Of a stretch of 64,000 nucleotides of DNA, positions 1-6,759 are shown piece after piece (within the stretch, counting starts at the first letter, position 1; each line of letters opens with the position of its first letter). The DNA comes from Scatosoma sp045576335. GTDB lineage: Bacteria; Bacillota; Clostridia; Christensenellales; Borkfalkiaceae. The notes under the pieces were generated by a model. That model was not told the DNA's origin. It searched no databases and saw only the letters and a program-made list of their open reading frames with translations. The stretch is from NCBI GenBank assembly GCA_045576335.1, contig JAZNGH010000027.1, positions 62,001 through 126,000 on the forward strand, written 5' to 3'. The position numbers and the translations under genes are program-made.

Positions 1-423
1 AGCCACGCTGTAATAAACGGTACCTGAATAAACGCTAAACTCACACGTTTTGATTACTTTACCTTCAGTAATGGAATTATCAGGAAGAATAGAATTGACA
101 ACATATTGCTGTCCTTCTATAACGTCGCCCACAGTGATTATTTGAGAATCCAACAAAAAACCCGTGCTGGTAGAAAGCTTGGCTTGTACTTTTAATCCTT
201 CAATATCGTTTTTTGGCACAAAGCGTATGGAAACGCTCCTATAATCGTTTGCGTATACAAAATCAACGTTTGTAAGATCGCTATTTTTTGCATCGCGAGA
301 GCGCGTATATTGTTCTTCATAAGATTGTTCTAACGTTGAATTGTCGATAGGTGAACAGCTAAAAGCAGCAAAACAAAAAATTGCAAGTAAAAAAAATATC
401 ATTAGTTTTTTCAAGATTTTCAT
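1..423 (-). CDS. Putative lipoprotein, C-terminus cut by window edge
   Basis: The minus-strand frame opens with ATG at 423 and stays open to base 1, so 141 residues are visible and the C-terminus is missing. An AGGAGAG ribosome binding site lies 6 nt upstream. The first 24 residues form a lysine-led hydrophobic signal ending FAAFSC, a passable lipobox with Cys24 as the lipidation site. The rest is polar and predicted mostly beta, with no motif I recognise. It follows the XRE repressor gene on the same strand after 31 bp, so the two are probably co-transcribed from the repressor promoter. In prophages, genes in this position are often exclusion or immunity lipoproteins, but that role is only inference here. 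Confidence 0.72.
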   Translation of the reverse strand, partial: MKILKKLMIFFLLAIFCFAAFSCSPIDNSTLEQSYEEQYTRSRDAKNSDLTNVDFVYANDYRSVSIRFVPKNDIEGLKVQAKLSTSTGFLLDSQIITVGDVIEGQQYVVNSILPDNSITEGKVIKTCEFSVYSGTVYYSVA

Positions 424-454
424 ATTATCTCTCCTAAAATTTAATCGATAGTAG

Positions 455-841
455 TTATGCCTTGCGGCGGTTAGAAGGGCGGGCTGACGTTTCTTGTGGG
501 AACGGCATTCCGTTTTCTTCTTGGGAAAGCTCAATGAGCTTTTTCATATAATGCAACCCACGATGGCGAAGGTCCGTAGGGAGCTTGCGAAATAAATTTA
601 ATAATTCTTGTTCTTCGGGAACTTCGGATTTTATTTTATCAGGATAGAAAAGTTGAGAAAGTCCCAGCAAATAATCCGTAGAAACATCAAAATAAGCAGC
701 CAAACGAATAAGAATGGGGGTGTCTGGTGTTGCTTTTCCGAGCTCCCATTTTGATACAGTTGTTTGGTCGATATTCATTAAATCCGCTAATTGAGTTTGT
801 GTTAAACCTTTTTCTTGGCGTAATTTTTTTATCGTATTCAT
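455..841 (-). CDS. XRE-family (Cro/CI-like) transcriptional repressor
   Basis: A 128-residue protein whose first 62 residues are a textbook HTH_XRE domain: TIKKLRQEKGLTQTQLADLM, then the recognition helix DQTTVSKWELGK and the ending FDVSTDYLLGLS. The C-terminal half is charged and could mediate dimerisation. It starts at 841 behind AAGGAGG. Its own promoter (859-887) diverges from the promoter at 917-945, which carries TAGGAAT half-sites and a perfect palindrome. The layout is that of a phage or mobile-element lysogeny switch. The repressor most likely binds those sites and represses the plus-strand gene at 1025. The exact target is inferred from position, not shown. Confidence 0.9.
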   Translation of the reverse strand: MNTIKKLRQEKGLTQTQLADLMNIDQTTVSKWELGKATPDTPILIRLAAYFDVSTDYLLGLSQLFYPDKIKSEVPEEQELLNLFRKLPTDLRHRGLHYMKKLIELSQEENGMPFPQETSARPSNRRKA

Positions 842-858
842 ATCGTCCTCCTTAACAA

Positions 859-887
859 ATTATAGGGCAGGACGATATTTTTTTCAA
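859..887 (-). promoter_or_regulatory. Promoter of the XRE repressor gene
   Basis: Read on the minus strand this is TTGAAA, a 17-nt spacer, then TATAAT. Transcription would begin about 12 nt before the repressor ATG, leaving just room for AAGGAGG. A 10-bp perfect inverted repeat (840-849 and 869-878) flanks the -10 box and the ribosome binding site and may be an autoregulatory site or an RNA hairpin hiding the site. Confidence 0.75.
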
Positions 888-916
888 TAATTTAGGAATT
901 TTTTTCATAAATAGGC

Positions 917-945
917 TTGACATTCCTAATTCATTGTGATAGAAT
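917..945 (+). promoter_or_regulatory. Divergent promoter controlled by the switch
   Basis: TTGACA at 917-922, a 17-nt spacer and TAGAAT at 940-945 face the plus strand. An ATTCCTA half-site (922-928) overlaps the -35 end, and an inverted TAGGAAT half-site lies at 893-899. This should drive the gene at 1025. Confidence 0.75.
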
Positions 946-954
946 AGCGTTGGA

Positions 955-971
955 TAGGAATTTAATTCCTA
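955..971. promoter_or_regulatory. Perfect 17-bp palindromic operator
   Basis: TAGGAATTTAATTCCTA is an exact palindrome around a central T. It sits at roughly +3 to +20 of the divergent promoter and shares its half-site with 893-899 and 922-928. It is the obvious operator for the XRE protein encoded next door; a bound dimer here would block initiation. Confidence 0.75.
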
Positions 972-1024
972 AAAACGAAGTATAATTCAACAAAACAAAA
1001 AACGCACGAAATCGAGGGCAAAGA

Positions 1025-1405
1025 ATGAGCGTAGACGCAAACTGGCAACAAAAAACACCCTCCGAAAGGGAGAGTGCAAAAAAGTTCTTGAGGAAACGAT
1101 TTGAGGGGCTCATTTCAGAAGAAATACTATTCGAGTTTGTAGAAGTGATTTCTCAAGAGTATGTACGGAGAATAAAAATCAACGTGCTTGAGGAGCGAGA
1201 AGGGAGAATTAAATTCTCTTGCAATCTTTCGCCCGAAGAAATGCGGGAACGGCAAGGAGAGGTTCGGCTGCAGTTGCCGCCAACACGGTTGGGTGACGAC
1301 GGTATGTACAATGTTGTTTTGCAAACAAAATACGCGCGTTACAATGAAAGCTTTATGCCGAAACGCATAGAGGACGAAAAGTGGATTTATTTTGCTTTCC
1401 CTTGA
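1025..1405 (+). CDS. Hypothetical protein (126 aa), first gene of the repressed operon
   Basis: A 126-residue soluble, charged protein with no signal peptide or membrane segment and no family I recognise. The N-terminal half is helical (ERESAKKFLRKRFEGLISEE); the second half is rich in Glu and Arg and looks beta-containing. The ribosome binding site is weak (GAGGG before ATG 1025). It is the first gene downstream of the promoter at 917 and so probably the most tightly repressed gene of the switch, the place where phages keep Cro-like or early proteins, but no HTH is evident. Its 3' end overlaps the convergent DUF4145-like gene by 19 bp. Confidence 0.65.
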   Translation: MSVDANWQQKTPSERESAKKFLRKRFEGLISEEILFEFVEVISQEYVRRIKINVLEEREGRIKFSCNLSPEEMRERQGEVRLQLPPTRLGDDGMYNVVLQTKYARYNESFMPKRIEDEKWIYFAFP

Positions 1406-1977
1406 AAATATTTTTGCAGAGCATCGTTAATTTCCAAAGTGCTTAATTCGTTATTAATTAAAATGCAAAGATTTTCGTATGTTTCAAAAGCCTCGTGTAA
1501 AGAAAGAGGCGGCAAGTCTTTTCCAAGATGAACGATTTTGTTTCCGTAAATACGGAGAATGGTTGTACAGATTTGCGTATAAAAACTACCGTTCATAAGT
1601 TGGATACGCTGATAAAGATTTTTAGAATCGATTTCGTTTTCGGGGATTTTTTTAATCCTCAAGAGATAGTCCCAAACGAGAGCCTCTAAAGCCATACGTA
1701 AGGCAACGCCTGCCAAATCGGGGAGATGAAAACCTTGAGCACTTAAAGCATCGCGATAGTATTTGAGGGCTTTTGTGGATAGATTTTGAATTCTTTTAGG
1801 TATTTTATCTATAAAAGGTGCGGCAAGTTGAGAGCGTTCTCTTCTGAAAAGACGACGTTCAAAAGATTGAAGATATCCACAGCTTGGGCATTCATAAATT
1901 TCTACGTTTAAGAATTTGTATTGTATAGCCTCTACTGGTTTGTTAATTTTGATATTACAATTAGCGCAATGGACCAT
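1387..1977 (-). CDS. DUF4145-like protein with zinc ribbon
   Basis: A 196-residue protein. Residues 4-7 (CANC) and 30-33 (CPSC) form a CxxC...CxxC zinc ribbon. The remainder matches the helical DUF4145 pattern: an ALRMALEALVWDYL helix near residue 90, a basic helix and IYGNKIVHLG near 144-153. DUF4145 domains occur alone in mobile elements and fused to restriction or other defence enzymes; a nucleic-acid-linked or defence role is plausible, but nothing here proves it. It has its own promoter at 2016-2044 and converges on the 126-residue gene. Confidence 0.7.
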   Translation of the reverse strand: MVHCANCNIKINKPVEAIQYKFLNVEIYECPSCGYLQSFERRLFRRERSQLAAPFIDKIPKRIQNLSTKALKYYRDALSAQGFHLPDLAGVALRMALEALVWDYLLRIKKIPENEIDSKNLYQRIQLMNGSFYTQICTTILRIYGNKIVHLGKDLPPLSLHEAFETYENLCILINNELSTLEINDALQKYFQGKAK

Positions 1978-2015
1978 ATTGAGAAACCTCGTAAGAAAAT
2001 AAAGATTGATAAATA

Positions 2016-2044
2016 ATTATATCATAAAACTTAAAGAAAATCAA
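2016..2044 (-). promoter_or_regulatory. Promoter of the DUF4145-like gene
   Basis: On the minus strand: TTGATT, 17-nt spacer, TATAAT, ending 38 bp before the ATG at 1977. Confidence 0.65.
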
Positions 2045-2081
2045 ATAATTTGCCCGCATTTTGCAGGCGTAGGAGGAGATT

Positions 2082-2330
2082 ATGGGAATGAAAAACTTAT
2101 TACGGAAATATTACGAGCTTATAGAAATGTGTATAGATTTTTATAATAGCGACGAGGTTTCAGAAAATCTAAAATTAAAGTGCCTTGAAATGGCGGCTGA
2201 TGTGAACTGTTCTCTTACGTGTAAACTTCAAGTCCTTTGGTCGCAAGAAAAAACAAAATTAGAAAAACAGGTAGATAAATGCAAAGCCGTTTCGGAAACG
2301 TTGAAAAAAGAAAAAACGGAGCAAGCTTGA
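2082..2330 (+). CDS. Small helical/coiled-coil protein (82 aa)
   Basis: An 82-residue hypothetical protein with a strong AGGAGGAG ribosome binding site. It is almost entirely helical: a basic N-terminus, a Cys-containing middle (KCLEMAADVNCSLTCKL), and a Lys/Glu heptad-like C-terminus (EKTKLEKQVDKCKAVSETL) that should form a short coiled coil. No family recognised. A GC-rich inverted repeat around 2317-2343 just after the gene could end both this transcript and the convergent small gene at 2363. Confidence 0.6.
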   Translation: MGMKNLLRKYYELIEMCIDFYNSDEVSENLKLKCLEMAADVNCSLTCKLQVLWSQEKTKLEKQVDKCKAVSETLKKEKTEQA

Positions 2331-2362
2331 AGCTCGTCCGTTTTCCCGTTTAATGTAATTGT

Positions 2363-2518
2363 TTAATCCATATTGCGGCGAATATCGTCTAATACGTCGT
2401 GAATATCGGCTTCACCGATATTTTTAATCGAACAATTACCGTTCGCTGCCAAAAAAGCGCAATCTTCGGAACATTCGACTTTTTTTTCGGCAGTAGAAAG
2501 TAATGGACAAAATTTCAT
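2363..2518 (-). CDS. Small Cys-rich protein (51 aa)
   Basis: ATG at 2518 is preceded by AAAGGAGG at ideal spacing, and the frame runs 51 codons to TAA. The sequence shows FCPLLST, VECSEDCAFL and NGNCSI, i.e. four cysteines spaced like a small metal-binding or disulfide knuckle, then an acidic helix ending DDIRRNMD. Short proteins with a CPL...CxxxC...C pattern are common in Clostridia mobile elements and have no known function. Its strong ribosome binding site and clean frame argue that it is real despite its size. Confidence 0.65.
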   Translation of the reverse strand: MKFCPLLSTAEKKVECSEDCAFLAANGNCSIKNIGEADIHDVLDDIRRNMD

Positions 2519-2645
2519 TTGTTTTTCCTCCTTTGTGGTATTTGCGTTGTTTTAATTCTGGCGCATACAGAATTTCACACCCTTTTATTCTACACACCAT
2601 TATACCACAAAGCGGGGAGAAAACCAAACAAACAGGAGCAAAAAA

Positions 2646-2816
2646 ATGGAGATTGTAGAAGAAGGACAAGAGAGATACTTGGTCGAATACACAGACGAGA
2701 ACGGGTACGATGAACGAAGACTGTTTGACGACTTAAAATCAGCATTTGAATTTTGCGCAACGCTGGAAAGTTTCAGTTTTTACAAAATCAAGCGTTGCTT
2801 CGTAGGTGAGGAGTAA
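2646..2816 (+). CDS. Small hypothetical protein (56 aa)
   Basis: ATG 2646 follows a CAGGAGC ribosome binding site; 56 codons end at TAA 2814-2816. The product is acidic (VEEGQERYLVEYTDENG) with a helix containing one Cys and an aromatic C-terminus. No match recognised. It opens a tight row of plus-strand small genes, and its stop codon overlaps a 26-bp leader repeat that recurs before the gene at 3217. Confidence 0.6.
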   Translation: MEIVEEGQERYLVEYTDENGYDERRLFDDLKSAFEFCATLESFSFYKIKRCFVGEE

Positions 2817-2840
2817 ATTCAGACTGTCGGAATTTTGGAA
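2815..2840 (+). repeat. Leader repeat, copy 1
   Basis: 26 bp, matching 3184-3209 with one mismatch (AGACTGTCGG against AGACAGTCGG). Both copies overlap or follow a stop codon and lie immediately upstream of the next gene's ribosome binding site. Confidence 0.8.
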
Positions 2841-2859
2841 TAAAAAAGGAAGGTAAAGA

Positions 2860-3183
2860 ATGAAAGGGGAATGGAAAGTTACATGTAATATATTCAATGG
2901 CGAAAAACAATACGCGGTCTACCGTTTGCGAAACGTAGAAGAGGTTGATCATAGCGGAAATCGAGAATTTGCTACGTCCTATATGAATGATAAGGCAGAA
3001 GCGGAAGAAAAGGCGCGAAAATTCAATGCCGAAGAAAAAGAAATCCGCGGGGCGTGCGGTCAAGAAGAATACTGCTGCTGTTATAATCAAGCGAAAGATT
3101 GTTGCGAAAACGCTGATTGTGAGCATTTTTTGCCCCTAAACGATTTTTCGGAAGAGGCGCATAAGGCAGAGTTTGAAAGATAA
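2860..3183 (+). CDS. Hypothetical protein (107 aa) with Cys-rich segment
   Basis: A 107-residue protein with GGAAGG before its ATG. The N-terminal 60 residues look like a compact alpha/beta unit (KVTCNIFNGEKQYAVYRL, VDHSGNREF) typical of small conserved proteins in Clostridia phages and conjugative elements, where no function is assigned. The C-terminal third contains ACGQEEYCCCYNQAKDCC and a further C-E-H, seven cysteines within about 30 residues, which suggests metal binding. It lies between the two copies of the 26-bp leader repeat. Confidence 0.65.
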   Translation: MKGEWKVTCNIFNGEKQYAVYRLRNVEEVDHSGNREFATSYMNDKAEAEEKARKFNAEEKEIRGACGQEEYCCCYNQAKDCCENADCEHFLPLNDFSEEAHKAEFER

Positions 3184-3209
3184 AAATTCAGACAGTCGGA
3201 ATTTTGGAA
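3184..3209 (+). repeat. Leader repeat, copy 2
   Basis: Second copy of the 26-bp element at 2815-2840, directly before the gene at 3217 and just after the previous stop codon. Confidence 0.8.
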
Positions 3210-3216
3210 GGGGAAT

Positions 3217-3585
3217 ATGAAAAAGACGATAAACGATTATTCAAAAGAAGAAATCATTGCGGCAATAAAATTTTTGGATAAGCATTACGGCTTGGCTTGC
3301 GGTGGGAATGTTCGGAGCTATATCGAAAGAGCGTTGTTCGAGCTTGCGACGGAAAAGGCTCAAAAGAAAGTAAAAAAAGCTTTGGCTGTCGTGGAAGAAA
3401 AAGAAAAAGCTTTGAACGAATGGATAAAGGATATCAAACAAAAATATGGGGGAGACGTAAAGTTTATAAATCTTCTCCCTGACGAACTTCAAAAGTGGAG
3501 TGAACTTAACGAAAATTATGTAAAAGCCGTTTCAAGGTTAAACAGAGCTTGGGAAAAAGAAGATAAACTCTACAAGGACCTCTAA
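3217..3585 (+). CDS. Coiled-coil hypothetical protein (122 aa)
   Basis: A 122-residue, strongly helical protein. After an N-terminal DYSKEEIIAAIKFLDKHYG helix, residues about 40-75 are a Lys/Glu/Ala coiled coil (KAQKKVKKALAVVEEKEKAL), and the C-terminus is another charged helix. No signal peptide, membrane span or known motif. It ends the first small-gene row; a 302-bp non-coding, structured stretch follows. Confidence 0.62.
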   Translation: MKKTINDYSKEEIIAAIKFLDKHYGLACGGNVRSYIERALFELATEKAQKKVKKALAVVEEKEKALNEWIKDIKQKYGGDVKFINLLPDELQKWSELNENYVKAVSRLNRAWEKEDKLYKDL

Positions 3586-3725
3586 AAGGCTTTCCGTTAA
3601 TTTTTTTGAATACGGTCGCCAAACAAAACTGACAGTTGCCAAATACAAATTGATGGCGCACAAACTGATAGGTTTGAACAACATTCCCAAGGCGGTCAAG
3701 CTGGAAAAGGCTTTGCCGTCTATAT

Positions 3726-3781
3726 GCTTCAAGTGTAACTTGCCCGACGGGGCGTGAAGGGTTCAATTCCCTCGTGAAGCA
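3726..3781 (+). ncRNA. tRNA-like mini-structure
   Basis: A T-arm look-alike (GGG-TTCAATT-CCC, loop matching the TTCRANY rule) is followed at tRNA spacing by GTGAAGC-A. That strand pairs in six of seven positions with GCTTCAA at 3726-3732 as an acceptor stem. Between them lies one small hairpin, GCCC-GACG-GGGC. The total of 56 nt is too short for a cloverleaf, no anticodon arm can be assigned, and the 3' end is CAC rather than CCA. It is a tRNA mimic, a relic or chance. Confidence 0.3.
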
Positions 3782-3785
3782 CACA

Positions 3786-3835
3786 TACCTTTTAGCTGTT
3801 CTCGATCGTAGTGGTCGAGAACGGTATAAAAGGTA
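3786..3835 (+). promoter_or_regulatory. Long interrupted hairpin upstream of the 71-aa membrane protein
   Basis: TACCTTTTA (3786-3794) pairs perfectly with TAAAAGGTA (3827-3835). After a small internal loop, GTTCTCGA (3798-3805) pairs with TCGAGAAC (3815-3822) around a 9-nt loop. There is no U-run, so it is not a simple terminator; a regulatory or processed RNA structure is more likely. Confidence 0.5.
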
Positions 3836-3887
3836 ACAGGAAACTACCAAGCGCAAGCTTGGAAAAAATAAAAGGTAGGTGTAACAA

Positions 3888-4103
3888 ATGAATATTGTAC
3901 AGGTGGTGCGAACGGTGAAACTCGTTCTAATCGGCGCGGCTTTAATTGCCGTAGTGGTGGCGAATATAGTAATGTTCGTCGGTGGCTTTTGGGGCAACAA
4001 AGACACGGTAACGTCGTGCTTTGAAAAAGCGGATCGCAAAGCGGCGAAGAAAGCGGCGCGAGAAGCTCGGAAGGCGGCAAAGAGCAGCGAGGTGGCGAGA
4101 TGA
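3888..4103 (+). CDS. Small single-span membrane protein with basic tail (71 aa)
   Basis: A 71-residue protein. Residues about 8-34 are a hydrophobic segment (VKLVLIGAALIAVVVANIV, MFVGGFW), and the C-terminal 25 residues are an Ala/Lys/Arg amphipathic helix (DRKAAKKAAREARKAAKSS). Short hydrophilic start, one span, then a basic tail is the layout of filamentous-phage major coat proteins, but also of many other small membrane proteins, so coat function is speculation. It overlaps the next gene by ATGA. Confidence 0.62.
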   Translation: MNIVQVVRTVKLVLIGAALIAVVVANIVMFVGGFWGNKDTVTSCFEKADRKAAKKAAREARKAAKSSEVAR

Positions 4104-4423
4104 AAGGCAGAGAGTTTTTATTTCGCGGCAAGTCGAGAAACGGTAAATGGCACGAGGGCGATTTGCTTCGCGTGCGAATCAACGAGGAAGGCTACGATCC
4201 TATCGACGACTACTTTTGCGTAGAGTACGTAGACGACAACGATTGCGTTGGATTTGTCTTGCGCGACCTTCAAACAGCGGGTATGCCGTATGGTTCTATG
4301 TTTGATCAAAGATTTTTCACGGCATACGTAGAAGTAATCGGTAATCGTTGGGATACGACGGCAGAGGAACTGTCTAGGCTTTTGAAGAATCGGAAGAGCG
4401 CGGGGGTGACTGGCAATGCGTGA
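4100..4423 (+). CDS. YopX-like protein (107 aa)
   Basis: A 107-residue protein starting at ATG 4100 inside the previous stop (ATGA). It opens with REFLFRGKSRNGKWHEGDLL and contains FTAYVEVIGNRWD near residues 75-87. This matches the YopX family frame, in which an N-terminal (K/R)FR-x-(W/K) segment is followed by a VxVIGN box. YopX proteins are widespread in phages and conjugative elements of Bacillota, with unknown biochemical function. It overlaps the next gene by 8 bp, so the three genes from 3888 form one translationally coupled run. Confidence 0.65.
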   Translation: MKGREFLFRGKSRNGKWHEGDLLRVRINEEGYDPIDDYFCVEYVDDNDCVGFVLRDLQTAGMPYGSMFDQRFFTAYVEVIGNRWDTTAEELSRLLKNRKSAGVTGNA

Positions 4424-5471
4424 AAGAGAGTTGCAAACCCGTAATCAAGTAATCGCGGAAAAGAATTTCGGATTTTTCAAATACCGTTACGCGCTTTCCG
4501 AAACGAAAAAGACGGAGTTTTTGCAGGACTGTCAGGCGGTGCTGGAAGGCGACCACGCGACGAAGCTGGAAGAAATGAAGCTTTCGTTGCGGATAGCCAA
4601 GCTCAAAGAGAGCGGCGGCTGGAAGGAAGTAATCAATCCCGAGGACGGAATGACCTTTCTTTATACGTCCTTTGAGGCGTTCAGCGAATACGCGTTCGGA
4701 TTCGGCGCAACGAAAACGAGCAATCTTTTGAGCTTGTCCCAGTTTGTGTATTGGGACGAAAGGACGGGCTGTTTGCTGTTCAAGTCGTCAAAGTACGCGG
4801 AAATGAACAAAAGCCAGCTTCTTGAAATTGCGCCGTTATCAGAAGAGAACAGGGAGTTTTTCCGCTCTGATATCAGAGTGCGGGATATGCGAATTTGTAA
4901 GAAGTACATAAGCGACGGGAAGTCGGATTTTTACGAAAAGCGGTACGACGACGATTTTGAGCTACTCGCCAGCGCGAAGGCTTGGCAAGAGCAATCGGAG
5001 CGAAAGAAAGAGCTGGAAACGGCGAAGAGCGTAGACGCGGAGCTGGAAAGCGCATCGTGTCCGGACGAAGAAATTTATCCTGGTGAAAAAGCGCGTCTAG
5101 ACGAAGAAATCTTTTCGGGAGAAGCGTCTGAAATTCCGACGTCGGAATTTGAAGAGGCAATCGAAGAGCCGAAACAACGGTTTTCATCGCGTGAGGACGT
5201 GCGAAAATTCCTTGCGACATACGAGAGCTGGGAAAAGCATTATTACGGTCATACGTTTTTCGACGGGATATGGAAATACGTGTTTAAGAACGGCGTAGCG
5301 TTGTACGCGGCGACGTGCAAAATGTGCACGAACGCGGAGAGCGAATCGGAGAAGGGCTTGCTGTTTTTCTTCCTTGCTCGGAACGCCTACACGCAAAGGG
5401 CAATCAAAATATCGAAGGCAAAACTGGAAATATGGTTACGCTTGAACGAACAAAAATTATTAAGTTTATAA
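4416..5471 (+). CDS. Mobile-element protein of unknown function (351 aa)
   Basis: A 351-residue soluble protein. Residues about 60-170 carry a pattern seen in plasmid and conjugative-element regulators of Clostridia: a (F/Y)-x-E-Y-x-F-G-(F/L)-x-x-(T/S)-K helix-turn-helix-like segment (FSEYAFGFGATKTSNLLSL), then SKYAEMNKSQLLEIAPLS and a VRDMR motif. The middle (about 205-265) is acidic and low in complexity. The C-terminal 90 residues form a compact helical region with CKMC. DNA binding is plausible from the first part. It follows the YopX-like gene with an 8-bp overlap. Confidence 0.55.
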   Translation: MRERELQTRNQVIAEKNFGFFKYRYALSETKKTEFLQDCQAVLEGDHATKLEEMKLSLRIAKLKESGGWKEVINPEDGMTFLYTSFEAFSEYAFGFGATKTSNLLSLSQFVYWDERTGCLLFKSSKYAEMNKSQLLEIAPLSEENREFFRSDIRVRDMRICKKYISDGKSDFYEKRYDDDFELLASAKAWQEQSERKKELETAKSVDAELESASCPDEEIYPGEKARLDEEIFSGEASEIPTSEFEEAIEEPKQRFSSREDVRKFLATYESWEKHYYGHTFFDGIWKYVFKNGVALYAATCKMCTNAESESEKGLLFFFLARNAYTQRAIKISKAKLEIWLRLNEQKLLSL

Positions 5472-5481
5472 GGAGCAGAAA

Positions 5482-5820
5482 ATGACGTTTGTTGAAACGC
5501 TGATAATCGTAATCGTAGCGATCGGGCTGGAAGGCTCGCTCGTGTTCGGTGGGATAAAGTTTTTTTTGCGGAAACGCGGAAAGGCTGCACAGATGCAGCG
5601 TTTCAAATACGTCGTTGGCTTATACCGTGACAATTACCCTGAACAGCTTGCGTGCTTGAAGTACGCAAAGGACGAGGAATCGGCAGAGGAATGTGCCAAA
5701 AAACTACTTGGGGAACGGTGCGGGCATAAGGTGGTCGTTTGTATGATGAACGTGATCACGGGGGCTATGGTGGAGATACTGTACGTTCGAGAAAACCCGC
5801 CTTCGGAATTTTACGAATAA
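5482..5820 (+). CDS. Single-span membrane protein (112 aa)
   Basis: A 112-residue protein with GGAGCAG before ATG 5482. Residues 3-29 are a membrane span (TFVETLIIVIVAIGLEG, SLVFGGIKFF) followed by basic RKRGK, so the bulk should be cytoplasmic. The remaining 80 residues look like a small alpha/beta domain ending NPPSEFYE. No family recognised. It is one of several short single-span proteins in a row. Confidence 0.6.
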   Translation: MTFVETLIIVIVAIGLEGSLVFGGIKFFLRKRGKAAQMQRFKYVVGLYRDNYPEQLACLKYAKDEESAEECAKKLLGERCGHKVVVCMMNVITGAMVEILYVRENPPSEFYE

Positions 5821-5840
5821 CAAAAATAAGGAGCAACAAA

Positions 5841-6314
5841 ATGAACGGAACGAACTACGTAAACGTAACGTACGCGGCTTCGGTCGCGGTATTGATTTTT
5901 TTCGCATTGTTGATTATTTTGGCAATTATTCTTGCGATAAAGGAGAGCTGTGCGTACCGAAAGCAAGAACAGGAGCAAGAAGAGGACTACGACGAATTTG
6001 ATTTTTACGATAAAAAAGAAGTTATTGACGTGTATCGTGAATTGCGTGATAGGCATTACGAACGGGTTGGTGATTATAATAAGCTTCTTGATCAATACCA
6101 GGATACGAAGCGCAAATGCGCGTATTACGAAAGCGAGTATCACCGAATGAGCGGCGAACTGAAAGAGAAGGACGAAAAAATCCGTTGGCTTTTGGATATG
6201 CGGCAAAACCAAGAATACGCAATGGAGAGGGGAACAGTTGAAAACCACTTTGAGAATAGCGGGAACGCATCAAACGGTGAGCAATCCGAAAATAGGACAG
6301 ACGTTGGTATTTGA
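5841..6314 (+). CDS. Membrane-anchored coiled-coil protein (157 aa)
   Basis: The start is placed at ATG 5841 because AAGGAGC lies 7 nt upstream; a longer frame from 5739 would overlap the previous gene and lacks a ribosome binding site. Residues about 10-33 form one span (YAASVAVLIFFALLIILAII). Next is an acidic stretch (QEEDYDEFDFYDKKE), and then a long coiled coil (YRELRDRHYERVGDYNKLLDQ and onward to about residue 125). The tail is Asn/Glu-rich. An anchored rod or scaffold protein is plausible; the function is unknown. Confidence 0.6.
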   Translation: MNGTNYVNVTYAASVAVLIFFALLIILAIILAIKESCAYRKQEQEQEEDYDEFDFYDKKEVIDVYRELRDRHYERVGDYNKLLDQYQDTKRKCAYYESEYHRMSGELKEKDEKIRWLLDMRQNQEYAMERGTVENHFENSGNASNGEQSENRTDVGI

Positions 6315-6507
6315 CGGCGCGGGAAGCGTCTTGAATACCACGTTGCGCCGTACGTCGAAAAACCGTTATGAGATATTCGTAATTCGTGTAGGTGAGCTTG
6401 AAAAGGCTATTTATTACGGCTTTGGAACGGTAATCGGTGCGTTGCAAAAAGTCTACGATACGAGCGGCTCGTTGCTACCTTTTGTGCAAGAGAACACGGG
6501 GGCGTGA
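6238..6507 (+). CDS. Hypothetical protein (89 aa), TTG start
   Basis: The frame begins at TTG 6238 with GGAGAGG just upstream and overlaps the preceding gene by 77 nt in another frame. The 89-residue product is beta-rich and basic (KIGQTLVFDGAGSVLNTTLR, TSKNRYEIFVIRVGE), ending with a helix. No family seen. The overlap and TTG start make the exact 5' end uncertain, but the frame joins directly to the next gene at 6509, which supports it. Confidence 0.45.
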   Translation: MKTTLRIAGTHQTVSNPKIGQTLVFDGAGSVLNTTLRRTSKNRYEIFVIRVGELEKAIYYGFGTVIGALQKVYDTSGSLLPFVQENTGA

Positions 6508-6508
6508 T

Positions 6509-6736
6509 ATGGAAGATAAGCGTATAGAAGATATGTATGAACGCCTGACGAAAGAGCAAGAGCTTATGTTTTCCTTTATGGACGAGCTTGAAGAAAAGGG
6601 AAACAAAGGAACGCTTGGCTGGGAATTTGGCAAAAAAGCAGAGGACGTTGGCGACCAAATAACAGCTTGGGGCGCGATTGAAGCTTTGCTGTCCGATGCG
6701 CTGGCTCTTATCCAGGCATCATTTCTTAACGATTAA
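6509..6736 (+). CDS. Small helical protein (75 aa)
   Basis: The start is ATG 6509, immediately after the previous stop codon (the TGAT-ATG junction), rather than the upstream ATG at 6437, which lies inside the previous gene. The 75-residue product is helical and acidic (EDMYERLTKEQELMFSFMDE), ending in an Ala/Leu helix that could pack against a partner. Unknown function. It closes this row of small genes; a large hairpin follows. Confidence 0.5.
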   Translation: MEDKRIEDMYERLTKEQELMFSFMDELEEKGNKGTLGWEFGKKAEDVGDQITAWGAIEALLSDALALIQASFLND

Positions 6737-6759
6737 AACGCGTAAGCGGTTTAATGTAG

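Larger units (their letters stand above)
3586..3887 (+). other. 302-bp non-coding stretch rich in RNA structure
   Basis: No convincing gene lies here; a 34-codon frame at 3653-3757 has no ribosome binding site. Three structures are visible and listed separately: a tRNA-like fold (3726-3781), a long interrupted hairpin (3786-3835), and CCAAGC-GCAA-GCTTGG, a 6-bp stem closed by a GNRA tetraloop (3847-3862). Their close packing immediately upstream of the gene at 3888 suggests a structured RNA or a 5' regulatory region. Confidence 0.5.

Noticed and set aside
3653..3757. 34-codon frame inside the structured gap
   Set aside because: No ribosome binding site, no recognisable product, and it overlaps the tRNA-like fold.
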